From Euglena gracilis (taxonomy: Eukaryota > Euglenida > Euglenophyceae > Euglenales), in assembly GCA_039621445.1 (NCBI GenBank), contig CP154956.1, positions 21,789,295-21,853,294 of the forward strand: 64,000 bases of DNA. Reading direction: 5' to 3'. Shown piece by piece: positions 1 through 11,114 of the stretch. How positions within the stretch are numbered: the stretch's first letter is position 1; each line of letters begins with the position of its first letter. A program made the position numbers and the translations under genes. The notes beneath the pieces are model-generated. The model had not been told where the DNA came from and made no database searches. It worked only from the letters and a program-made list of their open reading frames with translations.

Positions 1-3000
1 TGCGCCTCCCGGGCGGTAATTGCAGCGTTTTACGCACGCCCGCGGCGGGCAAAATTGCGCCTGTCCGCCGGCCGCCCTTCGCGACAGTCAGGTAAAGGAT
101 CGCCGACCTCTACCCGGGGCGGACCGCTCGATTTTAGAGCGTCGGCGAGGCCGATTTCGGCCGAAAATGACCGAAAAATGACGTTTTGGGGGCGTCCGTT
201 CCCAAAACGCTATTTCGCGCCTCCCGGGCGGTAATTGCTGCGTTTTACGCACGCCCGCCGCGGGCAAAATTGCGCCTGTCCGCCCGCCGCCCTTCGCGAC
301 AGTTAGGTAAAGGATCGCCGACCTCTACCCGGGGCGGACCGCTCGTTTTTTAGAGCGCCGGCGCGGCCGATTTCGGCCGAAACTGACCGAAAAAGGACGT
401 TTTGGGGGGCGTCCGTTGCCAAAGTGCTATTTTGCGCCTCCCGGGCGGTAATTGCTGCGTTTTATGCACGCCCGCCGCGGGCAAAATTGCGCCTGTCCGC
501 CGGCCGCCCTTCGCGACAGTTAGGTAAAGGATCTCCGACCTCTACCCGGGGCGGACCGCTCGTTTTTAAAGCGCCGGCGAGGCCGATTTCGGCCGAAAAT
601 GACCGAAAAATGACGTTTTGGGGGCGTCCGTTGCCAAAACGCTATTTCGCGCCTCCCGGGCGGTAATTGCTGCGTTTTACGAGCGCAAGCCGCGGGCAAA
701 AATGCGCCTGTCCGCTGGCCGCCCTTCGCAACAGTTAGGTAAAGGATCGCCGTCCTCTACCCGGGGCGGACCGCTCGTTTTTAGAGCGCCGGCGAGGCCG
801 ATTTCGGCCGAAAATGACCGAAAAATGACGTTTTGGGGGGCGTCCGTTGCCAAAGTGCTATTTTGCGCCTCCCGGGCGGTAATTGCTGCGTTTTACGCAC
901 GCCCGCCGCGGGCAAAATTGCGCCTGTCCGCCGGCCGCCCTTCGCGAAAGTTAGGTACAGGATCGCCTACCTCTTCCTGGGGCGGACCGCTCGTTTTTAG
1001 AGCGCCGGCGAGGCCGATTTCGGCTGAAAATGACCGGAAAGTGACGTTTTGGGGGGCGTCCGTTGCCAAAGTGCTATTTTGCGCCTCCCGGGCGGTAATT
1101 GCTGCGTTTTACGCACGCCCGCCGCGGGCAAAATTGCGCCTGTCCGCCCGCCGCCCTTCGCAACAGTCAGGTAAAGGATCGCCGACCTCTACCCGGGGCG
1201 GACCGCTCGTTTTTAGAGCGCCGGCGCGGCCCATTTCGGCCGAAAATGACCGAAAAATGACGTTTTGGGGGGCTTCCGATGCCAAAGTGCTATTTTGCGC
1301 CTCCCGGGCGGTAATTGCTGCGTTTTACGCACGCCCGCCGCGGGAAAAATTGCGCCTGTCCGCCCGCCGCCCTTCGCGACAGTTAGGTCAAGGATCGCCG
1401 ACCTCTACCCGGGGCGGAGTGCTCGTTTTAAAAAGCGGCGAGGCCGATTTCGGCCGAAAAATGACGTTTTGGGGGGCGTCCGTTGCCAAAGTGCTATTTT
1501 GCGCCTCCCGGGCGGTAATTGCTGCGTTTTACGAGCGCACGCCGCGGGCAAAAAAGCGGCCGATATCGGCCGAAAATGACCTAAAAATGACGTTTTGGGG
1601 GGCGTCCGTTGCCAAAGTGCTATTTTGCGCCTCCCGGGCGGTAATTGCTGCGTTTTACGCACGCCCGCCGCGGGCTAAATTGCGCCTGTCCGCCCGCCGC
1701 CCTTCGCAACGGTTAGGTAAAGGATCGCCGACCTCTACCCTGGGCGGACCGGTCGTTTTTAGAGCGCCGGCGAGGCCGATTTCGGCCGAACGTGACCTAA
1801 AAATGACGTTTTGGGAGCGTCCGTTGCCAAAGTGCTATTTTGCGCCTCCCGGGCGGTAATTGCTGCGTTTTACGCACGCCCGCCGCGGGCAAAATTGCGC
1901 CTGTCCGCCCGCCGCCCTTCGCGACAGTTAGGTAAAGGATCGCCAACCTCTTCCCGGTGCGGACCGCTCGTTTTTAGAGCGCCGGCGAGGCCGATTTCGG
2001 CCGAAACTGACCGAAAAATGACGTTTTGTGTGGCGTCCGTTGCCAAAGTGCTATTTTGCGCCTCCCGGGCGGTAATTGCTACGTTTTACGCACGCACGCC
2101 GCGGGCAAAATTGCGCCTGTCCGCCCGCCGCCCTTCGCAACAGTTAGGTAAAGGATCGCCGACCTCTACCCGGGGCGGACCGCTCGTTTTTAGAGCGCTG
2201 GTGAGGCCGATTTCGGCCGAAAATGACCGAAAAATGACGTTTTGGGGGGCGTCCGTTGCCAAAGTGGTATTTTGCGCCTCCCGGGCGGTAATTGCTGCGT
2301 TTTACGAGCGCAAGCCGCAAGCAAAAAAGCGCCTGTCTGCCCGCCGCCCTTCGCAAGAGTTAGGTAAAGGATCGCCGACCTCTACCCGGGGAGGACCGCT
2401 CATTTTTAGAGCGCTGGTGAGGCCGATTTCGGCCCAAAATGACCGAAAAACGACGTTTTGGGGGGCGTCCGTTGCCAAAGTGCTATTTTGCGCCTCCCGG
2501 GCGGTAATTGCAGCGTTTTACGAGCGCAAGCCGCGGGCAAAAAAGCGCCTGTCCGCCCGCCGCCCTTCGCGACAGTTAGGTAAAGGATCGCCGACCTCTA
2601 CCCGGGGCGGAGCGCTCGTTTCAAAAAGCGCTGGCGAGGCCGATTTCGGCCGAAAATGACCTAAAAATGACGTTTTGGGGGGCGTCCGTTGCTAAAGTGC
2701 TATTTTGCGCCTCCCGGGCGGTAATTGCTGCGTTTTACGCACGCCCGCCGCGGGCAAAATTGCGGCTGTCCGCCGCCGCCCTTCGCAACAGTTAGGTAAA
2801 GGATCGCCGACCTCTACCCGGGGCCGACCGCTCGTTTTGAGAGCGCCGGCGAGGCCGATTTCGGCCGAAACTGACCGAAAAATGACGTTTCGGGGGGCGT
2901 CCGTTGCCAAAGTGCTATTTTGCGCCTCCCGTGCGGTAATTGCTGCATTTTACGAGCGCAAGCCGCGGGCAAAAAAGCGCCTGTCCGCCCGCCGCCCTTC

Positions 3001-6000
3001 GCAACAGTTAGGTAAAGGATCGCGGACCTCTACCCGGGGCGGACCGCTCGTTTTTAGAGCGCCGGCGAAGCCGGTTTCGGCCGAAACTGACCGAAAAATG
3101 ACGTTTTGGGGGGCGTCCGTTGCCAAACTGCTATTTTGCGCCTCCCGGGAGGTAATTGCTGCGTTTTACGAGGGCAAGCCCCGGGCAAAAAAGCGCCTGG
3201 ACGCCCGCCGCCCTTCGCAACAGTTAGGTATAGGATCGCCGACCTCTACCCGGGGCGGACCGCTCGTTTTAGTGACGTTTTTGGAGGCGTCCGTTGCCAA
3301 AGTGCTATTTTGCGCCTCCCGGGCGGTAATTGCTGCGTTTTACGGGCGCAAGGCGCGGGCAACATTGCGCCTGTCCGCCCGCCGCCTTTCGCAACAGTTA
3401 GTTTTTGGATCGCCGACCTCTACCAGGGGCGGACCGCTCGTTTTTAGAGCGTCCGCGAGGCTGATTTCGGCCGAAAGTGACCCAAAAATGACGTTTTGGG
3501 GGCGTCCGTTGCCAAAGTGCTATTTTGCGCCTCCCGGGCGGTAATTGCTGCGTTTTACGAGCACAAGCCGCGGGCAAAATTGCGCCTGTCCGCCGGCCGC
3601 CCTTCGCAACAGTCAGGTAAAGGATCGCCGACCTCCACCCGGGGCGGAGCGCTTGTTTTTAGAGCGCCGTCGAGGCCGATTTCGGCCGAAACTGACCGAA
3701 AAATGACGTTTTGGGGGGCGTCCGTTGCCAAAGTGCTATTTGCGCCTTCTGGCGGTAATTGCTGCGTTTTACGCATGCCGCCGCGGGCAAAATTGCGCCT
3801 GTCCGCCCGCCGCCCTTTGCGACAGTTAGGTTAAGGATCGCGGACCTCTACCCGGGGCGGAGCGCTCGTTTCAAAAAGCGCTGGCGAGGCCGATTTCGGC
3901 CGAAAATGACCTAAAAATGACGTTTTGGGGGGCGTCCGTTGCCAAAGTGCTATTTTGCGCCTCGCGGGCGGTAATTTCTGCGTTTTACGCACGCCCGCCG
4001 CGGGCAAAATTGCGCCTGTCTGCCCGCCGCCCTTCACAACAGTTAGGTAAAGGATCGCCGACCTCTACCTGGGGCGGACCGCTAATTTTTAGAGCGCTGG
4101 TGAGGCCGATTTCGGCCCAAAATGACCGAAAATGACGTTTTGGGGGGCGTCCGTTGCCAAAGTGCTATTTTGCGCCTCCCGGGCGGTAATTGCTGCATTT
4201 TACGAGCGCAAGCCACGGGCAAAAAAGCGCCTGTCCGCCGCCGCCCTTCGCAACAGTTAGGCATTGGATCGCCGACCTCTACCCGGGGCGGACCGCTCAT
4301 TTTTAGAGCGCTGGTGAGGCCGATTTCGGCCCAAAATGACCGAAAATGACGTTTTGGGGGGCGTCCGTTGCCAAAGTGCTATTTTGCGCCTCCCGGGCGG
4401 TAATTGCTGCGTTTTACGAGCGCAAGCCGCGGGCAAAAAAGCGCCTGTCCGCCCGCCGCCCTTCGCAACAGTTAGGTAAAGGATCGCCGACCTCTACCCG
4501 GGGCGGAGCGCTCGTTTCAAAAAGCGCTGGCGAGGCCGATTTCGGTAGAAAATGACCTAAAAATGACGTTTTGGGGGGCGTCCGTTGCTAAAGTGCTATT
4601 TTGCGCCTCCCGGTCGGTAATTGCTGCGTTTTACGAGCGCAAGCCGCGGGCAACAACGCGCTTGTCCGCCCGCCGCCCTTCGCAACAGTTAGGTAAAGGA
4701 TCGCCGACCTCTACCCGGGGCCGACCGCTCGTTTTGAGAGCGCCGGCGAGGCCGATTTCGGCCGAAACTGACCGAAAAATGACGTTTTGGGGGGCGTCCG
4801 TTGCCAAACTGCTATTTTGCGCCTCCCGGGCGGTAATTGCTGCGTTTTACGAGGGCAAGCCGCGGGCAGAAAAGCGCCTGGACGCCCGCCGCCCTTCGCA
4901 ACAGTTAGGTATAGGATCGCCGACCTCTACCCGGGGCGGACCGCTCGTTTTAGTGACGTTTTTGGGGGCGTCCGTTGCCAAAGTGCTATTTTGCGCCTCC
5001 CGGGCCGTAATTGCTGCGTTTTACGAGCACAGGCCGCGGGCAAAATTTCGCCTGTCCGCCGGCCGCCCTTCGCAACAGTCAGGTAAAGGATCGCCGACCT
5101 CCACCCGGGGCGGAGCGCTTGTTTTTAGAGCGCCGTCGAGGCCTATTTCGGCCGAAACTGACCGAAAAATGACGTTTTGGGGGGCGTCCGTTGCCAAAGT
5201 GCTATTTGCGCCTTCTGGCGGTAATTGGTGCGTTTTACGCACGCACGCCGCGGGCAAAATTGCGCCTGTCCGCCCGCCGCCCTTCGCGACAGTTAGGTAA
5301 AGGATCGCCGACCTCTACCCGGGGCGGACCCTCGTTTTAAAAAGCGCTGGCGCGGCTGATTTCCGCGGAGAATGACCGAAAAATGACGTTTTGGGGGGTG
5401 TCCGTTGCCAAAGTGCTATTTTGCGCCTCCCGGGCAGTAATTCTAATTGCTGCGTTTTACGCACGCCCGCCGCGGGCAAAATTGCGCCTGTCCGCCCGCC
5501 GCCCTTCGCAACAGTCAGGTAAAGGATCGCCGACCTCTACCCGGGGCGGACCGCTCGTTTTTAGAGCGCCGGCGAGGCCGATTTCGGCCGAAAATGACCG
5601 AAAAATGACGTTTTGGGGGGCGTCCGTTGCCAAAGTGCTATTTTGCGCCTCCCGGGCGGTAATTGCTGCGTTTTACGCACGCCAGCCGCGGGCAAAAAAG
5701 CGCCTGTCCGCCCGCCGCCCTTCGCAACAGTTAGGTATTGGATCGCCGACCTCTACCCGGGGCGGACCGCTCGTTTTTAGAGCGCCGGCGAGGCCGATTT
5801 CGGCCGAAAATGACCGAAAAATGACGTTTTGGGGGGCGTCCGTTGCCAAAGTGCTATTTTGCGCCTCCCGGGCGGTAATTGCTGCGTTTTACGGGCGCAA
5901 GCCGCGGGCAAAATTGCGCCTGTCCGCCCGCCGCCCTTTCGTACAGTCAGGTAAAGGATCGCCGACCTCTACCCGGGGCGGACCGCTCGTTTTTTAGAGC

Positions 6001-9000
6001 GCCGGCGAGGCCGATTTCGGCCGAAAATGACCGAAAAATGACGTTTTGGGGGGGCGTCCGTTGCCAAAGTGCTATTTTGCGCCTCCCGGGCGGTAATTGC
6101 TGCGTTTTACGCACGCCAGCCGCGGGCAAAATTGCGCCTGTCCGCCAGCCGCCCTTCGCGACAGTCAGGTAAAGGATCGCCGACCTCTACCCGGGGCGGA
6201 CCGCTCATTTTTAGAGCGCCGGCGAGGCCGATTTCGGCCGAAAATGACCGAAAAATGACGTTTTGGGGGCGTCCGTTGCCAAAGTGCTATTTTGCGCCTC
6301 CCGGGCGGTAATTACTGCGATTTACGAGCGCAAGCCGCGGGCAAAAAAGCGCCTGTCCGCCCGCCGCCCTTCGCGACAGTTAGGTAAAGGATCGCCGACC
6401 TCTACCCGGGGCGGACCGCTCGTTTTTAGAGCGCCGGCGCGGCCGATTTCGGCCGAAACTGACCGAAAAACGACGTTTTGGGCGTTGCCAAAGTGCTACT
6501 TTGCGCCTCCCGGGCGGTAATTGCAGCGTTTTACGCCCGCCCGCCGCGGGCAAAATTGCGCCTGTCCGCCCGCCGCCCTTCGCACCGGTTAGGTAAAGGA
6601 TCGCCGACCTCTACCCGGGGCAGACCGCCCGTTTTTAGAGCGCCGGCGCGGCCCATTTCGGCTGAGAACGACCGAAAAGTGACGTTTTGGGGGGCTTCCG
6701 TTGCCAAAGTGCTATTTTGCGCCTCCCGGGCGGTAATTGCTGCGTTTTACGCACGCCCGCCGCGGGCAAAATTGCGCCTGTCCGCCGGCCGCCCTTCGCA
6801 ACAGTCAGGTAAAGGATCGCCGACCTCTACCCGGGCGGACCGCTCGATTTTAGAGCGTCGGCGAGGCCGATTTCGGCCGAAAATGACCGAAAAATGACGT
6901 TTTGGGGGGCGTCCGTTGCCAAAGTGCTATTTTGCGCCTCCCGGGCGGTAATTGCTGCGTTTTACGAGCGCAAGCCGCGGGCAAAAAAGCGCCTGTCCGC
7001 CCGCCGCCCTTCGCAAGTGTTAGGTATTGGATCGCCGACCTCTACCCGGGGGGCGGAAAACCTGCTCATTTTTTTACCGCTCTTTTAGGGCGCTGGGTTT
7101 ATTGCCTATTTCGGGCCGATTTCGGCGGAAACTGACCTAAAAATAACGTTTTGGGGGGCGTCCGTTGCCAAAGTGCTATTTTGCGCCTCCCGGGCGGTAA
7201 TTGCAGCGTTTTACGAGCGCAAGCCGCGGGCAAAAAAGCGCCTGTCCGCCCGCCGCCCTTCGCAAGTGTTAGGTATTGGATCGCCGACCTCTACCCGGGG
7301 CGGATCGCTCATTTTTAGAGCGCTGGTGAGGCCGATTTCGGCCGAAAATGACCGAAAAACGACGTTTTGGGGGGCGTCCGTTGCCAAAGTGCTATTTTGC
7401 GCCTCCCGGGCGGTAATTGCTGCGTTTTACGCACGCCCGCCGCGGGCAAAATTGCGCCTGTCCGCCCGCCGCCCTTCGCAACAGTTAGGTAAAGGATCGC
7501 CGACCTCTACCCGGGGCGGACCGCTCGTTTTAGAGCGCCAGAGCGGACGATTTCGGCTGAAACTGACCGAAAAATGACGTTTTGGGGGGCGTCCGTTGCC
7601 AAAGTGCTATTTTGCGCCTCCCGGGCGGTAATTGCTGCGTTTTACGAGCGCAAGCCGCGGGCAAAAAAGCGGCTGTCCGCCCGCCGCCCTTCGTAACAGT
7701 TAGGTATTGGATCGCCGACCTCTACCCGGGGCGGACCGCTCGTTTTTAGAGCGCCGGCGAAGCCGATTTCGGCCGAAACTGACCGAAAAATGACGTTTTG
7801 GGGGGCGTCCGTTGCCAAAGTGCTATTTTGCGCCTCCCGGGCGGTAATTGCTGCGTTTTACGAGCGCAAGCCGCGGGCAACAACGCGCCTGTCCGCCCGC
7901 CGCCCCTCGCGACAGTTAGGTATAGGATCGCCGACCTCTACCCGGGGCGGACCGCTCGTTTTTAGAGCGCCGGCGAGGCCGATTTCGGCCCAAAATGACC
8001 GAAAAATGACGTTTTGGGGGGCGTCCGTTGCCAAAGTGCTATTTTGCGCCTCCCGGGCGGTAATTGCTGCGTTTTACGAGCGCAAGCCGCGGGCAAAAAA
8101 GCGCCTGTCCCCCCGCCGCCCTTCGCAAGTGTTAGGTATTGGATCGCCGACCTCTACCCGGTGTGGACCGCTCATTTTTAGGGCGCTGGTGAGGCCGATT
8201 TCGGCCCAAAATGAGCGAAAAATGACGTTTTGGGGGGCGTCCGTTAACAAAGTGCTATTTTGCGCCTCCCGGGCGGTAATTGCTGCGTTTTACGAGCGCA
8301 AGCCGCGGGCAAAAAAGCACCTGTCCGCCCGCCGCCCTTCGCAAGTGTTAGGTATTGGATCGCCGACCTCTACCCGGGGCGGATCGCTCATTTTTAGAGC
8401 GCTGGTGAGGCCGATTTCGGCCGAAAATGACCTAAAAATGACGTTTTGGGGGGCGTCCGTTGCCAAAGTGCTATTTTGCGCCTCCCGGGCGGTAATTGCT
8501 GCGTTTTACGAGCGCAAGCCGCAGGCAACAACGCGCCTGTCCGCCCGCCGCCCCTCGCAACAGTTAGGTAAAGGATCGCCGACCTCTACCCGGGGCGGAC
8601 CGCTCGTTTTTTAGAGCGCCGGCGAGGCCGATTTCGGCCGAAACTGACCGAAAAATGACGTTTTGGGGGGCGTCCGTTGCCAAAGTGCTATTTTGCGCCT
8701 CCCGGGCGGTAATTGCTGCGTTTTACGAGCGCAAGCCGCGGGCAACAATGCGCCTGTCCGCCCGCCGCCCTTCGCGACAGTTAGGTATAGGATCGCCGAG
8801 CTCTACCCGGGGCGGACCGCTCGTTTTTAGAGCGCCGGCGAGGCCGATTTCGGCCGAAACTGAACCGAAAAATGACGTTTTGAGGGGCATCCGTTGCCAA
8901 AGTGCTATTTTGCGCCTCCCGGGCGGTAATTGCTGCGTTTTACGAGCGCAAGCCGCAGGCAACAACGCGCCTGTCCGCCCGCCGCCCCTCGCAACAGTTA

Positions 9001-10842
9001 GGTAAAGGATCGCCGACCTCTACCCGGGGCGGACCGCTCGTTTTTAGAGCGCCGGCGAGGCCGATTTCGGCCGAAACTGACCGAAAAATGACGTTTTGGG
9101 GGGCGTCCGTTGCCAAAGTGCTATTTTGCGCCTCCCGGGCGGTAATTGCTGCGTTTTACGAGCGCAAGCCGCGGGCAACAATGCGCCTGTCCGCCCGCCG
9201 CCCTTCGCGACAGTTAGGTATAGGATCGCCGAGCTCTACCCGGGGCGGACCGCTCGTTTTTAGAGCGCCGGCGAGGCCGATTTCGGCCGAAACTGAACCG
9301 AAAAATGACGTTTTGGGGGGCATCCGTTGCCAAAGTGCTATTTTGCGCCTCCCGGGCGGTAATTGCTGCGTTTTACGATGCCAAGCCGCGGGCAAAAAAA
9401 GCGCCTGTCCGCCCGCCGCCCTTCGCAACAGTTAGGTAAAGGATCGCCGACCTCTACCCGGTGTGGACCGCTCGTTTTCAGAGCGTCCGCGAGGCCGATT
9501 TCGGCCGAAACTGACCGAAAAATGACGTTTTGGGGGGCGTCCGTTGCCAAAGTGCTATTTTGCGCCTCCCGGGCGGTAATTGCTGCGTTATGCGAGCGCA
9601 AGCCGCGGGCAAAAAAGCGCCTGTCCGCCCGCCGCCCTTCGCAACAGTTAGGTAAAGGATCGCCGACCTCTACCCGGTGTGGACCGCTCGTTTTTAGAGC
9701 GCCGGCGAGGCCGATTTAGGGCGAAACTGACCGAAAAATGACGTTTTGGGGGGCGTCCGTTGCCAAAGTGCTATTTTGCGCCTCCCGGGCGGTAATTGCT
9801 GCGTTATGCGAGCGCAAGCCGCGGGCAAAAAAGCGCCTGTCCGCCCGCCGCCCTTCGCAACAGTTAGGTAAAGGATCGCCGACCTCTACCCGGGGCGGAC
9901 CGCTCGTTTTTAGAGCGCCGGCGAGGCCGATTTCGGCCGAAAATGACCGAAAAACGACGTTTTGGGGGGCGTCCGTTGCCAAAGTGCTATTTTGCGCCTC
10001 CCGGGCGGTAATTGCTGCGTTTTACGGGCGCAAGGCGCGGGCAACAATGCGCCTGTCCGCCCGCCGCCTTTCGCAACAGTTAGCTATTGTATCGCCGACC
10101 TCTACCCGGGGCGGACCGCTCGTTTTTAGAGCGCACGCGAGGCCGATTTCGGCCGAAAGTGACCGAAAAATGACGTTTTGGGGGGGGCGTCCGTTGCCAA
10201 AGTGCTATTTTGCGCCTCCCGGGCGGTAATTGCTGCGTTTTACGAGCGCAAGCTGCGGGCAAAAAAGCACCTGTCCGCCCGCCGCCCTTCGAAACAGTTA
10301 GGTAAAGGATCGCCGACCTCTACCCGGGGCGGACCGCTCGTTTTTAGTGCGCTGGTGAGGCCGATTCGGCCCAAAATGACCGAGAAATGACGTTTTGGGG
10401 GGCGTCCGTTGCCAAAATGGTATTTTGCGCCTCCCGGGCGGTAATTGCTGCGTTTTACGAGCGCAAGCCGCGGGAAACAACGCGCCTGTCCGCCCGCCGC
10501 CCTTCGCAACAGTTAGGTAAAGGATCGCCGACCTCTACCCGGGGCGGACCGCTTGTTTTTGGAGCGCCGGCGAGGCCGATTTCGGCCGAAACTGACCGAA
10601 AAATGACGTTTTGGGGGGCGTCCGTTGCCAAAGTGCTATTTTGCGCCTCCCGGGCGGTAATTGCTGCGTTTTACGAGCGCAAGCCGCGGGCAACAATGCG
10701 CCTGTCCGCCCGCCGCCCTTCGCGACAGTTAGGTATAGGATCGCCGACCTCTACCCGGGGCGGACCGCTCGGTTTTAGATCGCTGGCGAGGCCGATTTCG
10801 GCCGAAACTGAACCGAAAAATGACGTTTTGGGGGGCGTCCGT
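1..10842 (+). repeat. Satellite array A, left block (about 50 monomers, continues off the window)
   Basis: Head-to-tail copies of a GC-rich monomer. The recurring GCGTCCGTTGCC starts at 841 and again at 1057, a period of 216 bp. Monomers differ by substitutions, homopolymer length changes and larger indels. Three common variants occur downstream of GCGTTTTACG: CACGCCCGCC, AGCGCAAGCC with AAAAAAGCG, and AGCGCAAGCC with AACAATGCG. Because 216 is divisible by 3 and stops are rare, long reading frames appear on both strands. They break at homopolymer indels and show no codon-position pattern, so I treat the array as non-coding. Each monomer carries short palindromes such as GGCCGA/TCGGCC and GCCCG-CCG-CGGGC. 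Function is unknown; pericentromeric or other heterochromatic DNA would fit. Confidence 0.97.
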
Positions 10843-10845
10843 GTG

Positions 10846-10873
10846 GCCGGTTCGAGGCCGGCCAACTACCCCA
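10846..10873 (+). other. tRNA 3'-half-like segment (T-arm, acceptor strand, CCA)
   Basis: A perfect 5-bp T-stem GCCGG/CCGGC (10846-10850, 10858-10862) encloses the 7-nt loop TTCGAGG. It is followed by a 7-nt acceptor-like strand (10863-10869), one C, and CCA at 10871-10873. The spacing is exactly that of a mature tRNA 3' end. The 5' half is absent because the insert starts three bases upstream. Confidence 0.4.
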
Positions 10874-10969
10874 AGCGAACGCGGGCGGACCACCTGGCGG
10901 TAATCGGGCGACAGCCCAGGGTCGAGACCGGAGAAGGCCCTGCAGGCGGCACGCATTATTATCGCCACC

Positions 10970-11036
10970 GGTACCCGAGTGGATCTTGCACTCGGTTGTG
11001 GTCCCAAAGATCCTGGTTCGAATCCCGGCGGGTACC
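10970..11036 (+). tRNA. tRNA-His-like unit (GTG in anticodon position), shortened D-arm, probably a pseudogene
   Basis: GGTACCCG (10970-10977) pairs perfectly with CGGGTACC (11029-11036), an 8-bp acceptor as in tRNA-His with an extra 5' G facing C73. The T-arm at 11012-11028 has arms CCTGG/CCCGG with one mismatch and the loop TTCGAAT, giving a perfect B box GGTTCGAATCC (11015-11025). The anticodon loop TTGTGGT (10996-11002) places GTG at 10998-11000, but only three of five stem pairs form. The D-arm region is only about 13 nt and lacks a normal stem, making the unit 67 nt instead of about 73. The bases after the acceptor are CCCA rather than CCA. It is best read as a tRNA-derived sequence, not a proven functional tRNA. 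Confidence 0.35.
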
Positions 11037-11114
11037 CCCACGGGGGTAAAAAGAAAGGCCCGACCGGAGAGAAAGAGAATTTGATCCTACGCCCCAGGCA
11101 CAAGACCTGGAACT

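Larger units (their letters stand above)
10843..11114. mobile_element. 272-bp non-satellite insert with tRNA-like parts, flanked by 5-bp TCCGT duplication
   Basis: The satellite stops after GGGGGGCGTCCGT at 10842 and resumes at the same monomer position with TCCGTTGCCAAAG from 11115. TCCGT is therefore present on both sides (10838-10842 and 11115-11119), as expected for a target-site duplication. The insert contains a tRNA 3'-half-like segment at its left end, a weaker B-box-like GGGTCGAGACC near 10919-10929, a nearly complete tRNA-like unit, a purine-rich stretch (11047-11080) and a terminal hairpin with arms CCAGG/CCTGG (11094-11110). I see no poly-A tail, terminal inverted repeat or ORF. 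It could be a tRNA-derived short element, a piece of a tRNA gene cluster captured at a break, or retro-inserted tRNA-containing RNA. Confidence 0.6.

Noticed and set aside
10843-11114. The insert as a standard SINE
   Set aside because: There is no A-rich tail, the duplication is only 5 bp, and the tRNA-like unit lies inside the insert rather than at its 5' end.
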